Source: Bryobacterales bacterium (GTDB lineage Bacteria; Acidobacteriota; Terriglobia; Bryobacterales; UBA6623). From it: a DNA stretch of 64,000 nucleotides. Numbering within the stretch: the stretch's first letter is position 1; every line of letters begins with the position of its first letter. The notes under the pieces are model-generated. The model did no database searches and was not told where the DNA came from. It saw only the letters and a program-made list of their open reading frames with translations. The stretch is from contig JAPOOG010000077.1 of NCBI GenBank assembly GCA_026713545.1, positions 101,238 through 165,237 of the forward strand, in the 5' to 3' direction. Made by a program: the position numbers and the translations under genes. Below, one piece after another: positions 1-9,198 of the stretch.

Positions 1-309
1 GTAATTACCTACACGATCAGCGGCCTCCTGTCCGCGCTCGGAGGCATCATCTTCAGCGCCCGCGTGACGGTCGGCGATCCCTGGGCCGGCCGCGGTCTGG
101 AACTCGATGCGATCGCCGCCGTGGTCATCGGCGGCACCAGCCTGTTCGGCGGCGTGGGGACGATGTGGGGCAGCCTGCTCGGGGCATTGATCATCACGAT
201 GATCAACAACGTTCTCAACCTGCTCAACGTTTCCCCGTACATGCAAGGTCTCGCCAAGGGCATCATCATCCTCGCCGCCATCACTCTCTACAAGAACAAA
301 GAGGCGTAG
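1..309 (+). CDS. Sugar ABC transporter permease, C-terminal part (RbsC-like)
   Basis: Only the last ~102 codons lie in the window; the gene begins upstream. The translation holds a GxxSLFGGxG region (GGTSLFGGVGT) followed by hydrophobic stretches and ends in YKNKEA, which is the pattern of the BPD_transp_2 permeases of ribose/xylose-type importers. Such proteins form the inner-membrane channel with a dimeric ATPase and a periplasmic binding protein. The binding protein follows on the same strand after about 100 bases, so the two are probably parts of one importer whose ATPase gene would lie to the left of the window. The sugar is not identifiable. Confidence 0.85.
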   Translation, partial: VITYTISGLLSALGGIIFSARVTVGDPWAGRGLELDAIAAVVIGGTSLFGGVGTMWGSLLGALIITMINNVLNLLNVSPYMQGLAKGIIILAAITLYKNKEA

Positions 310-413
310 AACCCGGACGCCTGCAAAGCAGAGCAAATGGACCCGGGCTATGGGACAGGGAAAACACCTGTCCGCGGGAATGGCGACAATAGGGGCAAGG
401 CGGATCAGGGAAA

Positions 414-1427
414 ATGGATCGACTCTCCGGACGTAGGGCGTTTCTTGTATCCATAGCATCCGCGTTCCTCGTCAGCGCCTGTTCTCCTTCTGATCGCGGC
501 CGCCTGGAGGGCAGCCCGGAAGGCTTCGACGCCCGCCGTTGGACCATCGGCTTCAGCAACGCGTCGGAAACCAACACCTGGCGCACGGCGCTCCGTGAGT
601 CCATCGAAGAGACCGTCGCCGCTTACGACAACATCGACCTGCTCGTCACCGACGCCAATGACTCCCCCGCCAAGCAGGTCGCCGACCTGGAAGACCTGCT
701 CGCGAAGGGAGTCGATGGCCTGATCATCGGAGCGGCGAACACCCATGTGAGCAATCCGGCCATCGAGGAATGCGCCCGCTACGGCATCCCGACGGTGATT
801 GTCGACCGCAAGGTCTCGACGGACAAATACACGACCTTCGTCTCGACCGATCACGCCTGGATGGCCGCCACTGCCCTCGAAAAGCTGATCGAGTTCATCG
901 GCGGACGCGGCAAGATCGCCATCATCGAAGGCCTGCCGGGAGCCGGACCGGCGGTGGAACGAAACGCCGGCTATGACCAGGTCCTTTCGAGGCACCCGGA
1001 AGTCGAGGCAATCCGCCAGGCCGGCGACTGGTCCCGCGCGAGCGGCCAACGAGTCATGGAGAACATCGTGACCGCCAATCCGGACCTGGACGGCATCCAC
1101 TTCGACGGCGGCGAGATGGCCGTCGGCGGGGTGCAGGCCCTGCGCGCCGCCGGCATCAATGACGGCGACATCAGGGCCGGCAAGCCGTTCCTGACCTGGA
1201 ACGACGGTTACAACGGCGGCTTGAAACTCATCAGGGCGGGCATCGGCAAGTTTTCGGTCCAACATCCGCCCCGGCTGCACGGCAGGCTCTGCGTTGAATC
1301 GCTGGTGAGAATCTTCCGGGGAGAACAGGTCCCCAAGGAGCAACCGATGAAGCTCGACTTCATCACGCCGCAAAACGTCGACCAATACGTCGAGCTTGAC
1401 AAACCGGACGATTATTGGGCGCTGTAA
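414..1427 (+). CDS. Periplasmic sugar-binding lipoprotein (RbsB-like, Peripla_BP_4)
   Basis: The 337-residue protein starts with a twin-arginine-like stretch (GRRAFL), a hydrophobic core and a lipobox VSAC, so Cys23 is the likely lipidated residue. The rest has the two-lobe layout of LacI/RbsB-type binding proteins: WTIGFSNASETNTWR near the N-terminus, a DLLVTDAND strand, GVDGLIIGAANTH and a hinge-side NPDLDGIHFDGGEMA segment. It would capture a sugar outside the inner membrane and hand it to the permease encoded just upstream. An AGGGA motif lies four bases ahead of the ATG. The ligand is unknown; the family assignment is firm. Confidence 0.88.
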   Translation: MDRLSGRRAFLVSIASAFLVSACSPSDRGRLEGSPEGFDARRWTIGFSNASETNTWRTALRESIEETVAAYDNIDLLVTDANDSPAKQVADLEDLLAKGVDGLIIGAANTHVSNPAIEECARYGIPTVIVDRKVSTDKYTTFVSTDHAWMAATALEKLIEFIGGRGKIAIIEGLPGAGPAVERNAGYDQVLSRHPEVEAIRQAGDWSRASGQRVMENIVTANPDLDGIHFDGGEMAVGGVQALRAAGINDGDIRAGKPFLTWNDGYNGGLKLIRAGIGKFSVQHPPRLHGRLCVESLVRIFRGEQVPKEQPMKLDFITPQNVDQYVELDKPDDYWAL

Positions 1428-1502
1428 GAGTCCACAGGACACCTTTTCGATGGCGGCAGTGCGCGTTAGGCCGTCCGCGCGAATTTCACTGCGGACCCTC
1501 TC

Positions 1503-1666
1503 TAACAGTCCGTGGTGAAACCCCGCGTAGCGCCGAGAGCGGTGAGGCGCCCGGCTGACAAGGCGCGACGAAGGAGCATATTGGACATATTCGACCGAGG
1601 AGCAACGCAGTTCAGGCCGGATGCATCGTCGCTTGAATCCAGCGGGGGTTTTGCCACGGGCTGTTA
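1503..1666. mobile_element. Small element with terminal inverted repeats (MITE-like)
   Basis: The left end, read from 1503, begins TAACAGTCCGTGG; the right end, read on the other strand from 1666, begins TAACAGCCCGTGG. About 21 of the first 25 positions match, with one single-base gap. The 164-bp interior has no open frame of note. The right tip supplies the TAA stop (1664-1666) of the hydrolase gene on the minus strand. A 40-base piece of the left half recurs at 3849-3888. Size, ends and lack of a transposase fit a miniature inverted-repeat element; mobility is an inference. Confidence 0.55.
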
Positions 1667-3469
1667 AGGTATGACCGGCAGCAAGACGTGCGACGGCTGG
1701 GCGCTGTTGTGATGCACGGTCTGGCGCGCCACCTTCACCTTTTTGCTCTTCCCAAATGGCTCTCCGGTGTTGGGATGACGGTCGAACTGCGGGAAGTGAC
1801 TGCTCGTAATGTCGACTCGGATGCGATGCCCGGGAAGGAAGGCATTGCTGGTGCCAAGCAGGTCGATTTCGAAACGGTAGACGGTGCCCGGCTCCATCAG
1901 CTTCGGCTTGTCCTGTCCTTCGCGGTGGCGCGCTCGTAGGATTCCTTCCGCGACGTTGTACGCTTTTCCGTCGGGATAGACGTCAACGAGTTTCGCCACC
2001 CAGTCCGTGTCGACGGCATCCGAGGAGGCGTACAGCACGATCTTGACGGGGCCGGTGACATCCACTCCCTCTTTCAGGAAATCGCTGCTGTAAACGAGGA
2101 CATCGTTGCGCCGCTCGACGCGGCGTTGGTCCACCGGCCCGATCGGCGTGGGGGTCCCGCAGCAATTCGCGCCGCCGTGACTCGGGACGGGATGGTTCGG
2201 GTCGTAGCGGTAGTGATCGCTGGGCTCCTGTTCAGGTCGGTCCCACGAAAGCGAGCCGTCTCCGCGGTAGCTGTTGGCTTGCCCGCCGCTATGAAAATAG
2301 AGTTCGCGGTATCGGGTTTCGGGAAGCGGATAGTCATCATGAAAGCGCCAGCGATTGCGTCCCATTTGAAACAGGGCCACCGGCGGCTCGGACTCCATGC
2401 CATTGTCGATGCCCTTCAGAGTGTAGTCGTACCAGCGAAGCTGGACGGCGAGTTCATCCACGAAGTTGGTGGGGCCGAAGTCGAGGTCGCCGTGCTTGCG
2501 GGAAGGGCCATGACCCCAGGCGCCGACCTGTAGGCGCGCGCCTTGGCGGGCGGCCTCGGTTGCGCCGTGGTTGCGAAGGCCGGTGTAGCCGTTGAGCGTC
2601 CCCTGGAGCAGTATGTCGAACCAACCGCCGAAGTTGTAGGCGGGCGCTTGCATCTTGTCGAAGTGCTCCTCGACGCTGACGGCCTTCCAATAGTCGTCAT
2701 AGTCGGGGTGCTCGATCCAGTCTTCGTAGAACTTGGCGTCGCGTCCGACGAGCCGGGGCATGTCGATGAGCGGCAGATGCCAGATGACCTTGTCGTAGCT
2801 GATGTTTTCAGGTCCGCCTTCCAGGGTATGAGCCCCGGTGTTCTGCATGATGTGCGATTCCTGGCGGACCGGCCCCCAGCCAAAGGCGAGTGAGAGCCGG
2901 AAGCCGCCATTGAGCGTGAAAGCATGGTGATACCAGCTCGTGGCGGCGACATCCGGGAACAGCGATGTGAGATGCGGCGGCTGGAGTTTGGCGGCCTGCC
3001 ATTGGTCGGACCCAAGGTAGGACCCGCCCTGCATGCCTACTTTGCCGTTCGACCAGGGCTGCGTCGCGGCCCATTCGACGGTGTCGTAGCCGTCTTTGAA
3101 TTCGTAGCGGGCGGGGTCCCAAACTCCTTCGGATTCGTGACGGCCGCGAACATCCTGGAAGACATAGACGTAGCCGCGCCGGGCGAAAAACACGGCCGCA
3201 GCATAGGCCGTCGCGAAACGCTCGGTGCTGTAGGGAGTTCGCGAGACAAGCACCGGGTGCTTGCCGTCACCGACCGGGCGATAGATATCGGCGTAGAGAA
3301 TGACTCCGTCGCGCATCGGGATCGGAACCCGGTTTTCGACAACGATGTCGTTGCGGGGCGGCATCCGCGGCGGGAAGACAGGCGTGCGGTCGGCAGCGAT
3401 CGCGGAGGGGAAAAGCACCGGTGCCGTAAAGGTGAGGAGAAGGAGGGTAAGCCGAATTGTCGAACTCAT
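1664..3469 (-). CDS. Secreted CocE/NonD family (S15-type) alpha/beta hydrolase
   Basis: The chosen ATG at 3469 gives a 601-residue protein with a clear signal peptide (MSSTIRLTLLLL..., cleavage near SAIAA). The open frame runs 23 codons further upstream but those precede the signal peptide. Family marks are the early PMRDGVILYADIYRP strand, the nucleophile elbow GGSYLG (Ser150 from this start), the WGHG segment that can carry the catalytic His, and a C-terminal jelly-roll half with DTDWVAKLVDVYPDG. Relatives cleave acyl, ester or amide bonds (cocaine esterase, X-Pro dipeptidyl-peptidase, glutaryl acylase). A second member, at 20894-22600, shares this layout. Substrate unknown. The stop codon lies inside an inserted repeat. 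Confidence 0.9.
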   Translation of the reverse strand: MSSTIRLTLLLLTFTAPVLFPSAIAADRTPVFPPRMPPRNDIVVENRVPIPMRDGVILYADIYRPVGDGKHPVLVSRTPYSTERFATAYAAAVFFARRGYVYVFQDVRGRHESEGVWDPARYEFKDGYDTVEWAATQPWSNGKVGMQGGSYLGSDQWQAAKLQPPHLTSLFPDVAATSWYHHAFTLNGGFRLSLAFGWGPVRQESHIMQNTGAHTLEGGPENISYDKVIWHLPLIDMPRLVGRDAKFYEDWIEHPDYDDYWKAVSVEEHFDKMQAPAYNFGGWFDILLQGTLNGYTGLRNHGATEAARQGARLQVGAWGHGPSRKHGDLDFGPTNFVDELAVQLRWYDYTLKGIDNGMESEPPVALFQMGRNRWRFHDDYPLPETRYRELYFHSGGQANSYRGDGSLSWDRPEQEPSDHYRYDPNHPVPSHGGANCCGTPTPIGPVDQRRVERRNDVLVYSSDFLKEGVDVTGPVKIVLYASSDAVDTDWVAKLVDVYPDGKAYNVAEGILRARHREGQDKPKLMEPGTVYRFEIDLLGTSNAFLPGHRIRVDITSSHFPQFDRHPNTGEPFGKSKKVKVARQTVHHNSAQPSHVLLPVIP

Positions 3470-3538
3470 GAGCAATGTGAACAGGAAAAGCCGTTTCGGG
3501 CGCACCACCAGTTTCGCGCAAAGATGTGAATAACGCAA

Positions 3539-3848
3539 AGCCTCACGATCGGCCTCGGCGTGTCCGCGCCCCCCGACGAGCCGAAGCTCATCTTCGACTC
3601 CTGCTGTTCCAACAACAACCCGTGATCCTCAAAGGCAAGGTCCTCGCCACGGAAAGGAGTGGGACGACGTAAGGACGTGTTCACGGTGTTGTCCATGCCC
3701 CACAAGAGCTGAGACGCCTCGGCTCTCGGACGGCTGCTCGACAGCGGTATCGAGAACCAAAGACTCGCTTCTCCGCGAGAAGAAAACCCCAGCCCGTCAA
3801 GCCATCGAGAACCCTTGGCCTGCAACTCGAGGTTGCACTTCTCTGGCC
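3539..3848. other. Intergenic stretch without a recognised gene
   Basis: Between the hydrolase and the DUF3604 gene I see no frame with protein-like content. A short perfect inverted repeat (CTTCTC-CGC-GAGAAG, about 3767-3781) is the only structure noted. The region may hold the promoters of the two divergent genes, but no convincing -35/-10 pair stood out. Confidence 0.5.
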
Positions 3849-3888
3849 GTCCGTGGTGAAATCCCGCGTAGCACCGAGAACGGCGAGG
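3849..3888 (+). repeat. Truncated copy of the 1503-1666 element
   Basis: These 40 bases match 1508-1547 of the inverted-repeat element at 36 positions. Only the left part is present; the TAACA tip is missing and the copy runs directly into the start region of the next gene. Its last bases provide most of the GAGGAG ribosome binding site (3885-3890) ahead of the ATG at 3893. Confidence 0.7.
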
Positions 3889-3892
3889 AGCG

Positions 3893-5383
3893 ATGAAAGA
3901 CTACCAACTCTTCTGGGGCGATCTTCATAATCACAACGCGGTCGGATATGCGCGCGGGTCGATTGAGCGGACGTACGACATAGCGCAAGAGCATCTGGAC
4001 GTCCTCGCTTTCACGCCGCACTCCCAATGGCATGACATGCCGACGATGCCGAATGACGCGCACATGAAATGGGTCGACGGCTTCAAGGTTCTCCATGAAA
4101 ACTGGCCGAAAGTACAGCGGCTCGCTGCAGAATCGAATCGCAAGGGCAAGTTTGTCTCGATCCTCGCGTATGAATGGCATTCGAGCTTTTTCGGTGACTA
4201 TTGCCTCTACTACCCGGCAGATCACTCTCCGTTGAAGTATCACGACCATGTCCGTGACTTGCAGAACTATGTCAAGGGCACCGGGGCGATGATCGTCCCG
4301 CATCACTTGGCGTACAAGCAGGGTTGGCGCGGCGCGAATTGGGACTATCTGGAACCCTCGGTGAGTCCGGTGATGGAGGTCATGTCCGAACACGGGCTGT
4401 CGGAGCACGACCGCGCGGGGTTTCGATACATCCGCCACAGCATGGGCGGACGCTGGACCCGCAACACGCTGCAGGCTGCCTTGCAGCGAGGATTCCGTCC
4501 CGGCGTCATCGCCAGTTCGGACGACCACCTCGGTTACCCCGGAGCTTACGGAGAAGGACTGGCGGGCATCTGGGCCAAGGAGCTTTCGCGCGCAGCGATC
4601 CTGGACGCGCTCTGGAACCGCCGCACCATCGCCGTCAGCGGCGACCGCATCCGCTTGTTCGCCACGCTCAACGATCAACTGATGGGATCGGAGATCCCTT
4701 TCACGCGTGAGCGCGAGTTCGAAATCTCTTGCCAGGGAAAGGACGAAATCGAGAAAATCGAGATTCTCAAGCACAATCGTGTCGTCTACCGCTATTTCCC
4801 TGAAGACTACGTTCGCGACGATGGACCTTGGCCCGGCCGGGTTCTCTCGAGGATCGAATTCGGGTGGGGGCCTTGGGGCGACCTCAACATGACGCGCATT
4901 GCCGATTGGGACGCGACGATCACGGTCACTAATGGAAAGATCGCATCCTTGACTCCTTGTTTTCAGTCAGGACCATTCGATGAAGACCGCCGGGACCACG
5001 TTGTGGAACGCAAGGAGTCATCCTGCCGCGTGCGGCTCTTTACATCACGCAAGCAGGCTTACGAAGAGAAGCCAACCAAATCCGTGCTGCTTGAGATCAT
5101 CGGTGGCCGTGACGCCGTGATCCGCCTTGCTGTCAGCAAGCCTGCGCCGCTTCAGTTCCAGCGCACCCTCGGTGAACTTGCCGAGAACAGCGAAGTCGAG
5201 TTCACGGGTCCGTTTACGGCCGAGTCCGTGCTGATTCACCGGCTTGTCACGCCTGAACTCTACAACGCCCGCTTCCGCCACTCCGACTACGGCCGCGCGG
5301 GGAGAGCTGACTACTACTACGTACGCGCCACGCAGGCTAATGGCCACCAAGCTTGGTCAAGCCCGTTTTGGGTGGAGGCCTGA
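3893..5383 (+). CDS. DUF3604 protein, PHP-like metal-dependent hydrolase fold
   Basis: The 496-residue product opens with LFWGDLHNHN and then has FTPHSQW near residue 41-47 and IVPHHLAYK and ASSDDHLGYPG further on. These His/Asp clusters match the metal sites of the PHP superfamily as arranged in DUF3604 proteins. No signal peptide is visible, so a cytoplasmic location is likely. The C-terminal ~200 residues look beta-rich and may be a separate domain. DUF3604 members have no settled reaction; a hydrolase role is inferred from the fold. The start is supported by GAGGAG directly upstream, which lies in repeat-derived sequence. Confidence 0.85.
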   Translation: MKDYQLFWGDLHNHNAVGYARGSIERTYDIAQEHLDVLAFTPHSQWHDMPTMPNDAHMKWVDGFKVLHENWPKVQRLAAESNRKGKFVSILAYEWHSSFFGDYCLYYPADHSPLKYHDHVRDLQNYVKGTGAMIVPHHLAYKQGWRGANWDYLEPSVSPVMEVMSEHGLSEHDRAGFRYIRHSMGGRWTRNTLQAALQRGFRPGVIASSDDHLGYPGAYGEGLAGIWAKELSRAAILDALWNRRTIAVSGDRIRLFATLNDQLMGSEIPFTREREFEISCQGKDEIEKIEILKHNRVVYRYFPEDYVRDDGPWPGRVLSRIEFGWGPWGDLNMTRIADWDATITVTNGKIASLTPCFQSGPFDEDRRDHVVERKESSCRVRLFTSRKQAYEEKPTKSVLLEIIGGRDAVIRLAVSKPAPLQFQRTLGELAENSEVEFTGPFTAESVLIHRLVTPELYNARFRHSDYGRAGRADYYYVRATQANGHQAWSSPFWVEA

Positions 5384-5435
5384 GGGTGAAAGGACTGTCG
5401 CATCAAGCAGCGGCTTGAATCTGGTCTGTTAGCCT

Positions 5436-5498
5436 GCATTTCTCACAACGCGGCGAGGCGAAGTGCGTGAGAGGGCCGTCAGGACGAGGCGCGAGCCG
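5436..5498 (+). repeat. 63-bp dispersed repeat, copy 1
   Basis: This stretch is about 86% identical to the reverse complement of 61491-61553, some 56 kb away. The central block GGTGAAGTGCGTGAGAGGG-like sequence is nearly unchanged in both. It lies in the 247-bp convergent space between the DUF3604 gene and the HlyD-like adaptor gene, where I see no gene. Confidence 0.75.
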
Positions 5499-5630
5499 GG
5501 CGGAGGAAAAAGGCGCGCGCAGGCGTACTTGAACCGTACGTTGAGCACGGCAAGCAAGCGTTGCGAAGGAAAAGCGAAGTCATGGCGGTCGTATCGCGTG
5601 CTTCGACCGTCGGGTGGTGAGAGATGCAGG

Positions 5631-6824
5631 TCAACGGGGTTGGACCTTGACGCCGTCGTCGATGGCGTCATCGGGATGGGTGATCAGCGTGTCGCCCTCT
5701 CCCAAGCCGGACAATACTTCAGTGATCAAACCATTGCGATGTCCCAGCTCGACGGGCTGCCGCCCCGCCATGCCTTCTTCAACAGCGAACACCGCCCACC
5801 CCTCGCCATGGCGAAAAAGCGTGCTGCTCGGAATCTGGAGAACGTCTTCTCCCTCCCACAGGATGAATCGAGCCTCGACTCGATAGCCGTCACCCAGACG
5901 CGCCCATTGCTCAGGCGGCGATGTGATATCGGCGATGACCAGCACTCTCTGCTCCTCTACACCCAGCGCCGAGATCTTCGTGAAGCCGACCGGTTCGACG
6001 ATGCGGACGAGACCTCGCAAAGGATGCTCACCGCCCCAGCGCTCGAAGAGGACGCGGGTTCCGGGGCCGACCTTCACGGCATCGGCCGACAGAAGTTCAA
6101 CCTCGACCTCGAGTCCACGTGGATTCGCGATTTCAAGGAGTGGCTCGCCGGCGTCGACGACGCCCTCGCTCTCGTGCACGATCTTCAAGATCCGGCCGCC
6201 GACAGGGGCGCAAACCGCTACGGTCTCGGCCGGATTCTGCGACTGCTGCGCGGCGGAATGACGCAGCGCGGTTCTTGCCGCCTCGAGCTCATGGCGAGCC
6301 ACTTCGACGGCGTATTCTGCGGATCGCTCTTGCGCCTGGCTGCGTTCGGCCGATGCCGAAATTTCGTCGAGGACATCGTCGGCGATCGTGCCCGCGGCAT
6401 GCAGTTCTCGTGTTCGTTTGAGTTGCGTCTCCCAGCGGCGGGCCTCGGCGGCGGCGGCTTCCACTTCTTTCTGCGCGCGCTTGAGGGCGGCCTCCGCCGC
6501 TGCGACCCGAGCTTGCGCCTCAGCGCGGCTCCGGGGGTCGAGCACCGTGGATCGCAGCGGGTCGAGAAGAAGCAATGTTTCTCCCCGCTTGACGATGTCG
6601 CCCACGTCGGCGTTGAGCCGCCGCGCGAAACCGTCTACAGGAGCTGAAACCACGAAGCGATCGATCACACGGGTCTTCCCTTCCTCTTCCACGGATACTT
6701 GCAGCGGACCGCGCTTGACGACCGCTGTTTCAACGAGGATCGGCCGGGGCATGAAGCCCCAAACAATCGCGGTCACTACTCCGCCGATAAACAGCAGCCA
6801 GAATAGAATGCGCCTGAATCTCAT
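5631..6824 (-). CDS. HlyD/MacA-like periplasmic adaptor of an ABC export system
   Basis: The 397-residue protein has one N-terminal membrane anchor (about residues 5-23), a first half of a lipoyl-like domain (SAPVDGFARRLNADVGDIVKRG), a long Ala/Glu/Arg-rich coiled coil from about 95 to 185, the second lipoyl half (CAPVGGRILKIVHESEGVV) and a beta-barrel region. That order is typical of adaptors that bridge an inner-membrane transporter to an outer-membrane channel or a periplasmic partner. It is the last gene of a tight three-gene minus-strand set (ATPase, permease, adaptor; gaps of 10 and 6 bases). No TolC-like gene is adjacent. Substrate unknown. Confidence 0.88.
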   Translation of the reverse strand: MRFRRILFWLLFIGGVVTAIVWGFMPRPILVETAVVKRGPLQVSVEEEGKTRVIDRFVVSAPVDGFARRLNADVGDIVKRGETLLLLDPLRSTVLDPRSRAEAQARVAAAEAALKRAQKEVEAAAAEARRWETQLKRTRELHAAGTIADDVLDEISASAERSQAQERSAEYAVEVARHELEAARTALRHSAAQQSQNPAETVAVCAPVGGRILKIVHESEGVVDAGEPLLEIANPRGLEVEVELLSADAVKVGPGTRVLFERWGGEHPLRGLVRIVEPVGFTKISALGVEEQRVLVIADITSPPEQWARLGDGYRVEARFILWEGEDVLQIPSSTLFRHGEGWAVFAVEEGMAGRQPVELGHRNGLITEVLSGLGEGDTLITHPDDAIDDGVKVQPR

Positions 6825-6830
6825 CGGTTT

Positions 6831-9188
6831 CTATTCATTCGTCTTCAAGACCGCCACGAGATCGAGCGTATCCAGCTTGCGCCGCACCGCCAAGGCCGAA
6901 ATCAGTGAAGAGGTCAGCACGACTGTCGCAGCAAAGGAATATGTACTCGGCTGAATGACAAAGGGGAAGCGGAATAGATCCGTCTCGAGCGCTGTCGTGA
7001 TGTACCTGCAGAATACCCCACCGATCAAGTATCCCATCGGAATCGCTGCGAAAGTGAGAACCGCAAGCTCTCCTAGAAGGATGAACGAGATCTCACCCCG
7101 CGTGAAACCCAAAACACGCAGGCTGGCCAGTTCGCGGCTGCGTTCCGAGAGCGCGATCCGCGCGCTGTTGTACACCACGCCGAAAGCAATCGTGCCCGCG
7201 AAGAGCGTGATGAAGAAAGCAAACGTCAACAACTGCTCGGCCATCGTTTCGTGGAAGTTCCGCAGCACCTTTTCACGGACGCTGACCGCAGCGACCCGGG
7301 GTGCTTTTTTGAGGGCTGAATAGATTGCTGGTTCAAGCAGCGAGTCGGAAGCGAGATACGCTCCCGAGACAGCCCGCCCCTCACGCATCAATCGATTGAG
7401 GACTTCGATATCCATGTACGCCGACAGGCCGATGAACTGCTGAACGAGCCCGGCGACGGTAACTTCACGAATGGGCCGTTGGCCTTCGAGGACTTCGACC
7501 GTGATCGTGTCCCCGGGCTTCACTTTCAGAAGGCCAGCCAGGAAATCAGTGAGCAGGATGCCTGCCGGTGGCATCTCGATCGGCTGTAGATCGACATCGA
7601 GCACGCGATTGAGATCACCTCCCTGTTGAACCCCCTGAATCACCGTGCGGTAGTCGTGGTGCTCTGACCGCAAACGAACCGGCACAGAGCGAAAAGCCTC
7701 ACCGTGCACAACCCCGGGCAGGCTCTCCAACTCGTGAAGAACGCGGTACGAGGTCGGTTCGACGAACGTGACGGTCATATCGTCTCGTTGAACGAGCCCG
7801 AACTGGATGCGCATCATCAGCATCACCATGTCGCTGAAGAAGAAACCTAACATCAGAATCGCACAGGCCATGGCGATTCCCAGAGAGGCAAGCAGCGACT
7901 TGACAGGTTGCCGCTCGATGTTGCGAATGATCATGCAAGTCGGCTGGGCGAGCCATCTCCGCAGCCCGAACCGTTCGACGATGCTCACACTGTATTTGGC
8001 TGGCGGCTCGGGACGCATTGCCTCCGCTGGAGGCTGCAAAGCGGCTTGGCGAACCGCATGAATCGTCCCTGCGAGCGCCGCCGCGGCGCTGACGAGTGCT
8101 GCCGTAACCACGACGTACGGCTGAAGGATGTAGTCGAGATATGGAAAGCGGTAGAAATCCATGTACATGGCGCTCATGCCCTGCCCGAAGCGTGTGCCGG
8201 CCACAACGCCGCCCAGTACGCCGAAACCGACAATCGCAAGCACGAACTTCACGTAGTGCAAACCGATCGAAGCATTGCTGTAGCCGAATGCCTTGAGGGT
8301 CGCGACCTGTTCTCGCTCAGTGCGGACGAGACGTGTGACGACGACGTTCAACAGAAAGGCAGCCACGCCAAGAAAGATGACAGGGTAGATGGTGGCCATC
8401 TGTTCGAGTTGACGGAACTCTTCGGACAAATAGCGGTGAGAGACTTGATCTTTGCGGCCGTAGGCTCCCAGACCTCCGTAGCGCTCGATGATGCCGTCAA
8501 TGCGGTTCAGCACTTCCTCCAACTGGGCGTCCGGTCTGAGAGCGAAAGCGATGTCGTTGAAGGCCTCTTCCATGTCATAGGCAGCCTCCAATGGAGTGCG
8601 AGCCGTCCAGAGAATGCCGAAAGTCTGAAAGTCGGGAATGATGGAGCCCGGCGCGATAGGAAAAACATATTCCGGCGACAACGCAATCCCGACGATCTTC
8701 AGTTCCTTGCGTCGGCCGTTGACGATGGCCGTGACTTGGTGTCCCGGTTCGAGTCCGTGCGCTTTGGCGAACGACTCGTGGACCACGACCTCATCGTCCC
8801 GGCCGGCTTCGATGAGCCGTCCTCTCCGCAGATAGAGCTGATTGAGGACCGGCTGGCCGTGGTCGGGGATCGAGACGAGCCGTCCGGTGATGGGGTCGTC
8901 GAATCCTTCCACTTCCAGGTTGGCGGGCGCCAGGACACGGGTCTGAGCGTGATCGACCCCCGGGATCTCTTCGAATCTCCCCCTTATGCTTTCAGGCGCC
9001 CGCTTCAATGAGGCGAAGGCTTCTGCGAAATGGTAATCGCCGTAGTAGGAAGCCTGCGTGCCGCGGAGTGAATCGAGCGTGCTCAGCGACATGACAAATA
9101 CCGCGATACCACTCGTAATGACGAGCGCAATCGCCAGAGCCTGACCTTTCATCGCCCACAAGTCGCGGCGCAGCTTGCGATTGAGCAT
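6831..9188 (-). CDS. ABC transporter permease with two FtsX modules
   Basis: The 785-residue protein begins with a membrane segment (GQALAIALVITSGIAVFVMSL), a MacB-like periplasmic domain, then a membrane bundle near residues 270-380. The pattern then repeats: a second bundle start near 440 (LLASLGIAMACAILMLGFFFSD), a second periplasmic domain and a final bundle. This fused-pair layout is found in large FtsX-type permeases such as those of the AcvB/LolCE-like and macrolide-export groups. It sits between its ATPase and adaptor genes, so the three likely form one mechanotransmission-type machine that moves or extrudes an envelope substrate. Confidence 0.9.
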   Translation of the reverse strand: MLNRKLRRDLWAMKGQALAIALVITSGIAVFVMSLSTLDSLRGTQASYYGDYHFAEAFASLKRAPESIRGRFEEIPGVDHAQTRVLAPANLEVEGFDDPITGRLVSIPDHGQPVLNQLYLRRGRLIEAGRDDEVVVHESFAKAHGLEPGHQVTAIVNGRRKELKIVGIALSPEYVFPIAPGSIIPDFQTFGILWTARTPLEAAYDMEEAFNDIAFALRPDAQLEEVLNRIDGIIERYGGLGAYGRKDQVSHRYLSEEFRQLEQMATIYPVIFLGVAAFLLNVVVTRLVRTEREQVATLKAFGYSNASIGLHYVKFVLAIVGFGVLGGVVAGTRFGQGMSAMYMDFYRFPYLDYILQPYVVVTAALVSAAAALAGTIHAVRQAALQPPAEAMRPEPPAKYSVSIVERFGLRRWLAQPTCMIIRNIERQPVKSLLASLGIAMACAILMLGFFFSDMVMLMMRIQFGLVQRDDMTVTFVEPTSYRVLHELESLPGVVHGEAFRSVPVRLRSEHHDYRTVIQGVQQGGDLNRVLDVDLQPIEMPPAGILLTDFLAGLLKVKPGDTITVEVLEGQRPIREVTVAGLVQQFIGLSAYMDIEVLNRLMREGRAVSGAYLASDSLLEPAIYSALKKAPRVAAVSVREKVLRNFHETMAEQLLTFAFFITLFAGTIAFGVVYNSARIALSERSRELASLRVLGFTRGEISFILLGELAVLTFAAIPMGYLIGGVFCRYITTALETDLFRFPFVIQPSTYSFAATVVLTSSLISALAVRRKLDTLDLVAVLKTNE

Positions 9189-9198
9189 TCTCGTCGAG

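Noticed and set aside
5463-6647. 394-codon plus-strand frame opposite the HlyD-like adaptor
   Set aside because: It starts inside the 63-bp repeat and mirrors the adaptor gene; composition is that of a shadow frame.
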